From Luteipulveratus flavus (GTDB lineage Bacteria > Actinomycetota > Actinomycetes > Actinomycetales > Dermatophilaceae), in NCBI RefSeq assembly GCF_029439465.1, contig NZ_JAROAV010000033.1:62001-126000 (forward strand): 64,000 nt of DNA, written 5' to 3'. Below the pieces are notes generated by a model. That model saw only the letters and a program-made list of their open reading frames with translations, was not told where the DNA came from and ran no database searches. Both the position numbers and the translations under genes were made by a program. Position 1 is the stretch's first letter; the number at the start of each line of letters is the position of its first letter. This document shows, piece by piece, positions 59,443 to 64,000 of this stretch.

Positions 59443-60828
59443 GTGTCCACGGCACCCCTGACGTCCCCGTCCCTGTCCGAGCAGCCCGGCCGGCGGCTGA
59501 GCCTGGTCCGTCGTCCGGCCCCCGCGCCGCGACGAGCGGTCGGCGCCCTGCCGCTCACCGTCGGCGCCGAGCTCGGCGTCCCGACCGTGCACCGCACGGT
59601 CGTGGACTTCGGCAACCTCGACCACGCCGCCACGACGCCCGCTCTGACCGCGGTCGCCGAGGCCGTGTCCACGGTGCAGCGCCGCTACGGCTCGGTCCAC
59701 CGCGGTGCCGGCTACACCAGCAGGCTCACGACCGACTGGTTCGAGCAGGCCCGCACCGAGGTCGGCGCGTTCGTCGGGGCCCGTCCCGACGACGAGGTCG
59801 TCTTCACCCGTAACACCACCGACTCACTCCGGCTGCTGGCGCATGCCCTGCCGCAGGACGCCGAGGTGATCGTCTTCGAGTCCGCCCACCACGCGGCGCT
59901 GCTGCCGTGGCCCGCGGAGGCGACCCTCCGGCTGCCGGTCCCGACGAGCGCGCTGGACGCGCAGTCGCTGCTCGAGCGCGCGCTGCGGGAGGGACCGGCC
60001 GGCAAGCCGCGCCTGGTCGTCGTGACCGGGGCGTGCAACGTGACCGGCGACATCTGGCCGGTGGCCGAGCTCGCCGCGATCGCCCGGCGCCACGGCGCGC
60101 GCACCGTGCTCGACGCCGCGCAGCTCGCTCCGCACCGCCCGGTGGACATCGACGCCCTCGGCATCGACTGGGTCGCGCTGTCCGGGCACAAGATGTACGC
60201 CCCGTACGGCGCCGGCGCGCTGGTCGGCCGCAGCGACTGGCTGGAGGCCGCGGCGCCGTACCTACCCGCGGGCGGTGCGACGCACACGGTGTCGCACCGC
60301 CACACCCGCTGGCAGCAGGGGCCGGCGCGGCACGAGGGCGGCACGCCCAACGCCGTCGGCGCGATCGCCCTCGCCAGTGCCTGCGCCTCGCTGAGCGCTC
60401 ACCGCGACGCCGTCGAGGCCCACGAGGCCGAGCTGCTCGCCGCGCTGCGCGAGGGACTCGCCGCCGTCCCCGGCGTGCGGGTCCATCACGTCCTCGGCCC
60501 GGCGGCCGACGGGGTGGGTGTGGCGACGTTCACCGTCGAGGGGTACGAGCCGTCGCTGGTGTCCCAGGTCCTCGCCGACGAGTACGGCCTGGCGGTGCGT
60601 GACGGCCGGTTCTGCGCGCACCTGCTGTGCGAGACGCTCTTCGACGGTGACGGCACGGCCGTCCGCGCGAGTATCGGCCTGGCCACCACCCGTGAGCATG
60701 TGGAGCGTCTCGTCCGCGGCGTACGCGGCCTCGTCGAGCACGGTCCGAGCTCGGCCTACGAGTACACGGTCGACGGCTGGGTGGCGCAGGACGACCCGCG
60801 TGACCTGTCGGAGCCGCGCCCCTGGTGA
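59443..60828 (+). CDS. Class-V PLP aminotransferase / cysteine-desulfurase-like protein
   Basis: PLP enzyme of 461 residues under a SAM-IV riboswitch. PLP-Lys is K250 in ALSGHKMYAPYGAG; VFTRNTTDSLRLLAHAL, VFESAHHAALLPW and TVLDAAQLAPHRPVDID are the other cofactor-site blocks. The RFCAHLL segment near residue 386 carries a Cys where desulfurases have their catalytic loop Cys. Related enzymes include cysteine desulfurases, isopenicillin N epimerases and sulfoxide lyases. Regulation by SAM suggests sulfur acquisition or methionine/cysteine metabolism, but the substrate is not known. Start is GTG with AAGGAG 8 bases upstream. Confidence 0.88.
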   Translation: MSTAPLTSPSLSEQPGRRLSLVRRPAPAPRRAVGALPLTVGAELGVPTVHRTVVDFGNLDHAATTPALTAVAEAVSTVQRRYGSVHRGAGYTSRLTTDWFEQARTEVGAFVGARPDDEVVFTRNTTDSLRLLAHALPQDAEVIVFESAHHAALLPWPAEATLRLPVPTSALDAQSLLERALREGPAGKPRLVVVTGACNVTGDIWPVAELAAIARRHGARTVLDAAQLAPHRPVDIDALGIDWVALSGHKMYAPYGAGALVGRSDWLEAAAPYLPAGGATHTVSHRHTRWQQGPARHEGGTPNAVGAIALASACASLSAHRDAVEAHEAELLAALREGLAAVPGVRVHHVLGPAADGVGVATFTVEGYEPSLVSQVLADEYGLAVRDGRFCAHLLCETLFDGDGTAVRASIGLATTREHVERLVRGVRGLVEHGPSSAYEYTVDGWVAQDDPRDLSEPRPW

Positions 60829-60832
60829 CGGC

Positions 60833-61768
60833 TCAGCCGACCCGCAGCCGCGCCCATGCGGCGGCGTGGTCGGTGCCGTCGATCTCCTCGACGCCGGCGT
60901 CCACCACCCCGAGGCGCCGCACCAGCACGTGGTCGAGCTGGACGAACGGCGGCAGCGTGTGGCCCTGCGGCCAGGTCCGGACCCACCCGGCGCCCGTGGC
61001 ACGGTGCGCGTCGGTCATGGTTCGCACGACCCGGCGGAACGCGGGGTGCGCTGCCGAGGCGTTGAAGTCGCCCGCCATCACCAGCGGCTCGTCGGCCGGC
61101 TGGGCATCGCGCCAGGCCGCGAGCTCACCGAGCTGGCGGTGCCACGAGGCGACCAGGTCCGGCACCGGCGGGTAGGGGTGGACGGCGCGCAGGACGTACG
61201 CGCCCTCGTCCGCGTGCACCCGCGCGACCGGCTGGTCGAAGCGTCGTGAGACGTGTGCGCTGTGCAGCGTGGTCAGCGGGTGCCTGCTGCGGATGACCGT
61301 GCCCTCGGCCCCCTGCTGCGGTGACCCCACCGCGTACGGCAGGAGCTTCTCCAGGCCCGCGGTCCGCAGCCGGTCGGCGGCGTCGGGGGTGACCTCGACG
61401 AGGACCAGGCTGGTCACTCGCTGCTCGCGCACCGCGCGGACGACCGACGCCGCGTCGGCGCTGCCGATCTCCAGGTTGGAGACCATGACGACCTCGTCCC
61501 GCGGGCCGGCGTCGACCGTGTCCGGCAGGGCCGCGCGGACGCCGAGAACGGCGGGTACGCAGGCGACCAGCGCCGCCGCGACCGCGAGCCGTCGGCCGCG
61601 CAGCAGCAGGGCGAGCAGGAGGAGAGCACCGGCCACGATCCCGACGACGGGAAAGGCCGACTGCAGGACGGGGATACGAGCACGCGGCGTGTCCCACCAG
61701 CGGGCGGCCACCGCTCCCCCGGTGAGCGCGATCGCGACCCCCAGCAGCCGGCTCGTCGCAGTACGCAT
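60833..61768 (-). CDS. Endonuclease/exonuclease/phosphatase (EEP) family membrane protein
   Basis: A 311-residue protein with three N-terminal membrane helices (about 8-25, 40-60, 65-88) and an extracytoplasmic EEP-like domain (from about 100). Visible motifs: VVMVSNLEIGSADAASVVRAV, SLVLVEVTPDAADRL, VMAGDFNASAAHPAFR (DFN) and VQLDHVLVRR (LDHVL), which give the Asp/Asn/His metal-catalytic residues. Many actinobacteria encode such membrane-anchored EEP proteins of unknown substrate (nucleic acid, phospholipid or sphingomyelin). AAGGGGAG precedes the ATG at 61768. Convergent with the aminotransferase gene, 4 bases apart. Confidence 0.87.
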   Translation of the reverse strand: MRTATSRLLGVAIALTGGAVAARWWDTPRARIPVLQSAFPVVGIVAGALLLLALLLRGRRLAVAAALVACVPAVLGVRAALPDTVDAGPRDEVVMVSNLEIGSADAASVVRAVREQRVTSLVLVEVTPDAADRLRTAGLEKLLPYAVGSPQQGAEGTVIRSRHPLTTLHSAHVSRRFDQPVARVHADEGAYVLRAVHPYPPVPDLVASWHRQLGELAAWRDAQPADEPLVMAGDFNASAAHPAFRRVVRTMTDAHRATGAGWVRTWPQGHTLPPFVQLDHVLVRRLGVVDAGVEEIDGTDHAAAWARLRVG

Positions 61769-61833
61769 CCGCTCCCCTTCGTCCACCCAGGCGTCGCGTC
61801 GCGCGACACCGGCCGGAGAAGAGTAAGTCCACG

Positions 61834-61873
61834 ACCTTCAATCCGGGCAAATGAAGGTATGTTCTTCATATGA
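61834..61873. promoter_or_regulatory. Inverted repeats over the satD promoter and start
   Basis: ACCTTCA (61834-61840) and TGAAGGT (61852-61858) form a 7-base inverted repeat around an 11-base spacer; TCATATGA (61866-61873) is a second palindrome over the ATG. TATGTT (61858-61863) ends 6 bases before the ATG, fitting a leaderless -10. The TTCA/TGAA half-sites recur, consistent with autoregulation by the C-terminal helix-turn-helix of SatD. Confidence 0.5.
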
Positions 61874-62517
61874 GCGAACGTAAGGCATCTGCTTACCAAG
61901 CGGCTCTCATCGGTGACCTGGTGGGTTCGCGCAAGGCCGCCGACCGGGTCGCGCTCCACCGCGCCGTCACCGGTGTCCTGAGCAGCACCGACAGTGGCGC
62001 CGCCATCGAGGTGCCCGCGATCACGGCGGGCGACGAGTTCCAGGGGCGGTACGCGGACGTGGGCGCTGCGCTCGGGGCGGCCTTCCGGATCCGGCTGGCC
62101 CTCCTCCCCGAGGTCGACGTCCGGTTCGGCGTCGGCTGGGGCGAGATCACCGTCCTCGACGAGGAACGGCGCATCCAGGACGGCCCGGCCTGGTGGAGTG
62201 CCCGCGCCGCGATCGTCGCGACCGAGGACGCCGCGACCCAGCCCGGCCTCCGCACGCTGCGCACCTCCTACCAGCCCTCCGGCGACGACGGGCCACCCAC
62301 GGAGGCGGTCAACGCCGCGCTCATCTGTCGGGACCACCTGGTTGGATCGCTGGACGATCGATCAGTGCGAATCCTGAGGGGACTCATGGCAGGTCAGGCC
62401 AAGACCACGCTCGCCGAGGCGGAGGGCATCAGCCCCTCGGCCGTCTCACAACGTGCCGTTCGCGACGGCCTCGACGCGATCGTGGCCGCCTCCGCCCGGC
62501 TCGAGCAGGTCCGATGA
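61870..62517 (+). CDS. SatD family protein
   Basis: A 215-residue protein of the SatD family, named from streptococcal acid tolerance but biochemically uncharacterised. The N-terminal domain (about 9-130) has AALIGDLVGSRKAADR, ITAGDEFQGRYADV and VRFGVGWGEITV, which look like a nucleotide-cyclase-type fold with conserved Asp residues. The C-terminal part (about 168-205) is a sigma-70 region-4-like helix-turn-helix (TTLAEAEGISPSAVSQRAV). The stop overlaps the start of the next membrane protein gene. A combined sensory/DNA-binding role, controlling its own promoter, is inferred. Confidence 0.87.
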   Translation: MSERKASAYQAALIGDLVGSRKAADRVALHRAVTGVLSSTDSGAAIEVPAITAGDEFQGRYADVGAALGAAFRIRLALLPEVDVRFGVGWGEITVLDEERRIQDGPAWWSARAAIVATEDAATQPGLRTLRTSYQPSGDDGPPTEAVNAALICRDHLVGSLDDRSVRILRGLMAGQAKTTLAEAEGISPSAVSQRAVRDGLDAIVAASARLEQVR

Positions 62518-63266
62518 GCCAGGTCGCCGTCCTGCTGCTCGCCGTCGCCGTCGCCGACCTGCTGCGCGCCCGCCGTCCCACCTCCACCCGCGCCCCGATC
62601 GTCGCGGCCCTCGCCACGATCGTGGTGACGGCCCTGCTCACCCACCTGACCCGCTGGCCGGATCTGCTGCTGCTCGCGGGGTGCGCCCTCGTGGCCTCCG
62701 CATGGGTGGGCCTGGCGGCCCGCTCCGAGCGGGAGCACCGGCACGAGATCCGCCCGCTCCTCGTGCTCGGTGGCGGCGTGGTCGTCCTCCTGCTTCTTGC
62801 CGGCGCCGGCTCGACCGCGGGCGGCGCGCTCGGCCGGTGGCTGCACTGGGTCGACCTGCCGCACCTGCAGGACGTGGGCCCGGAGCGGTTCCTGCTCGTC
62901 CTCGCCGTCGCGCTCGTCCAGCTCAGCACAGCCAACCAGCTCGTACGGCTCGTCCTCGCCTCGGTCGGAGCGTTGAAGCCGAGCGGTCAGCCCCAGCCCG
63001 CCGACCGGCTGCGCGGCGGGCGGCTGCTCGGGCCGATGGAGCGGCTGTTCATCCTCTGCCTCGGTCTCGCCGGCGAGGCCGCCGCGGCCGGGCTGGTGAT
63101 CGCGGCCAAGGGCCTGATCCGGTTCCCCGAGCTGAACGCCCGCCGGGCAGCGCCTCAGCAGCAGTCCGAGGTCGGCATCGACGAGGTGACCGAGTACCTC
63201 CTGGTCGGCAGCTTCGTCAGCTGGCTGATCTCGCTCGCCGGCCTCGCCCTGGCCGCCCTGGCCTGA
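62514..63266 (+). CDS. Membrane protein partner of SatD (DUF3307-like C-terminus)
   Basis: Integral membrane protein of 250 residues with about seven hydrophobic helices. The C-terminal segment GPMERLFILCLGLAGEAAAA, GLVIAAKGLIRFPELN and TEYLLVGSFVSWLI resembles the end of DUF3307 proteins, which are encoded beside SatD in other bacteria. The N-terminal half lacks the usual DUF3307 domain that I would expect. Translated with SatD by an ATGA overlap, so likely one functional unit. Function unknown. Confidence 0.78.
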   Translation: MSQVAVLLLAVAVADLLRARRPTSTRAPIVAALATIVVTALLTHLTRWPDLLLLAGCALVASAWVGLAARSEREHRHEIRPLLVLGGGVVVLLLLAGAGSTAGGALGRWLHWVDLPHLQDVGPERFLLVLAVALVQLSTANQLVRLVLASVGALKPSGQPQPADRLRGGRLLGPMERLFILCLGLAGEAAAAGLVIAAKGLIRFPELNARRAAPQQQSEVGIDEVTEYLLVGSFVSWLISLAGLALAALA

Positions 63267-63410
63267 TCGGGCGCCGGGCGGCCGTGCCGTACGGCGTGCG
63301 CCGCGTGCACGCCCCAGGCCAGGTCCTTCAGGATCCTCGTCATCGCGCTCATGGGTCGAGCCTGCCCGGCGGCCGATGGCGGCAACAGTGGCAGAGAAGT
63401 CGCCTTTCGC

Positions 63411-63416
63411 TAAAAT
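63411..63416 (+). promoter_or_regulatory. Leaderless -10 element of the AraC-type regulator
   Basis: TAAAAT ends 6 bases before the ATG at 63423 with no ribosome site between; among the clearest -10 elements of this kind in the window. The 63267-63410 part of the gap holds no feature I can support. Confidence 0.5.
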
Positions 63417-63422
63417 TCAGCC

Positions 63423-64000
63423 ATGGCTGTCCCGACTGCTCCCGGCACCGTCGCCGTCCTCGCGTACGACGGCATGACCGGCTTCGAGGCCGGCATCGTC
63501 ACCGAGGTGTTCGGCCTCTCCTGGCCGGACATCGACCAGCCCTGGTACGACCTGACGGTCTGCGCCGAGCGCTCGCCGCTGCGCATCCTCGGCGGCGCCT
63601 CGTTGCACACCCCGCACGGCCTGGACGCGCTCGCGGCCGCCGACACCGTGGTGATCCCGAGCGTCAAGGACCCGGCCGGGCCTGTCTCCGCGGGGCTCAT
63701 CGACGCCCTGCGCACGGCACACGGTCGAGGCGCCCGGATGGTGTCGATCTGCTCGGGAGCGTTCGCGCTCGCGGCCGCCGGTCTGCTGGACGGCCGCCCG
63801 GCCACCACGCACTGGCGCTACGCCGCGGCGCTCCAGGAGCGGTACCCGGCCGTGCAGGTCGACCCCGACCCGCTGTACGTCGACGACGGTGACGTGCTCA
63901 CCAGTGCCGGCTGCGCGGCCGGACTCGACCTGTGCCTCCACCTCGTGCGGCGCGACCTCGGGGCGGCCGTCGCCAACGCGGTCGCCCGCCGGATGGTGGT
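63423..64000 (+). CDS. DJ-1/PfpI-AraC type transcriptional regulator (3' end outside window)
   Basis: The visible 192 residues form the DJ-1/PfpI-like sensor domain of GlxA/FtrA-type regulators: TVAVLAYDGMTGFEAGIVTEVF, the nucleophile-elbow equivalent MVSICSGAFALAAAGLLDGRPATTHW (Cys in ICSGAF), and DVLTSAGCAAGLDLCLHLVRRDLG. The expected AraC helix-turn-helix domain lies beyond the right edge; the visible end GAAVANAVARRMVV is the linker just before it. Such proteins usually activate a neighbouring catabolic gene, not visible here. Confidence 0.9.
   Translation, partial: MAVPTAPGTVAVLAYDGMTGFEAGIVTEVFGLSWPDIDQPWYDLTVCAERSPLRILGGASLHTPHGLDALAAADTVVIPSVKDPAGPVSAGLIDALRTAHGRGARMVSICSGAFALAAAGLLDGRPATTHWRYAAALQERYPAVQVDPDPLYVDDGDVLTSAGCAAGLDLCLHLVRRDLGAAVANAVARRMV

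Noticed and set aside
63155-63352. Small minus-strand frame starting MSAMTRILKDLAWGVHAAHA
   Set aside because: The first 29 residues look protein-like, but the rest overlaps the end of the SatD-partner gene and there is no ribosome site or -10. Not enough to call.

Overview
The window is high-GC actinomycete DNA (Actinomycetota). GC-rich codon use, ClgR, DUF3046, a SAM-IV riboswitch, a PafBC-type recA promoter, a mycobacterial-type RecA intein and many leaderless starts all point there. Nocardioidaceae or Intrasporangiaceae seem most likely, but the family cannot be fixed by eye. No rRNA, tRNA, insertion sequence, phage or CRISPR array was seen.

A conserved actinobacterial backbone runs on the minus strand, from right to left: ftsK, rimO, pgsA, cinA (C-terminal type), clgR, DUF3046, recA (with intein), recX, miaB, miaA, dapF. 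The adjacent plus-strand genes lhr and nei may also belong to this ancestral neighbourhood. Accessory cassettes, mostly on the plus strand, are inserted between its members.

1-4.4 kb: a PhoD-type phosphatase, a NarL/DesK-type two-component system with a small membrane protein, and a methyltransferase. A GGGAC-N4-GTCCC palindrome lies in the divergent promoter. 4.4-6.2 kb: dapF and miaA. 6.3-12.2 kb: a coupled lipid-modification cluster (FAD oxidoreductase, DUF1365, two CFA-synthase-like methyltransferases) followed by DNA photolyase. 12.3-15.4 kb: a small Cys-rich protein, a BASS transporter, a tryptophanyl-tRNA synthetase behind a Trp-Trp-Trp leader peptide attenuator, an ArsC-like protein and palindromic repeats.

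15.4-24.5 kb: miaB, a frameshifted ABM monooxygenase, YccF, VOC, an MFS exporter with a divergent LysR regulator, recX, recA, a transglutaminase and DUF3046. 24.6-26.6 kb: the agmatine-to-putrescine pair aguB-aguA. 26.7-31.1 kb: a secreted protease island (M4 metalloprotease, M28 aminopeptidase sharing a C-terminal domain, and a convergent emfourin-like inhibitor). 31.1-38 kb: isoaspartyl methyltransferase, Lhr helicase, a shortened P-loop kinase, VOC and Nei.

38-44.6 kb: clgR, an SPFH/ribbon-helix-helix pair with a palindromic promoter element, an OPT transporter, cinA-pgsA-rimO. 44.7-56.4 kb: an M19 dipeptidase, the complete kdpFABCDE potassium uptake operon, a DUF1906-type secreted protein, a K+-channel-like protein and a membrane protein. 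56.4-64 kb: ftsK, a SAM-IV riboswitch with a class-V aminotransferase, an EEP-family membrane protein, SatD with a membrane partner, and a DJ-1/AraC regulator cut by the window end.
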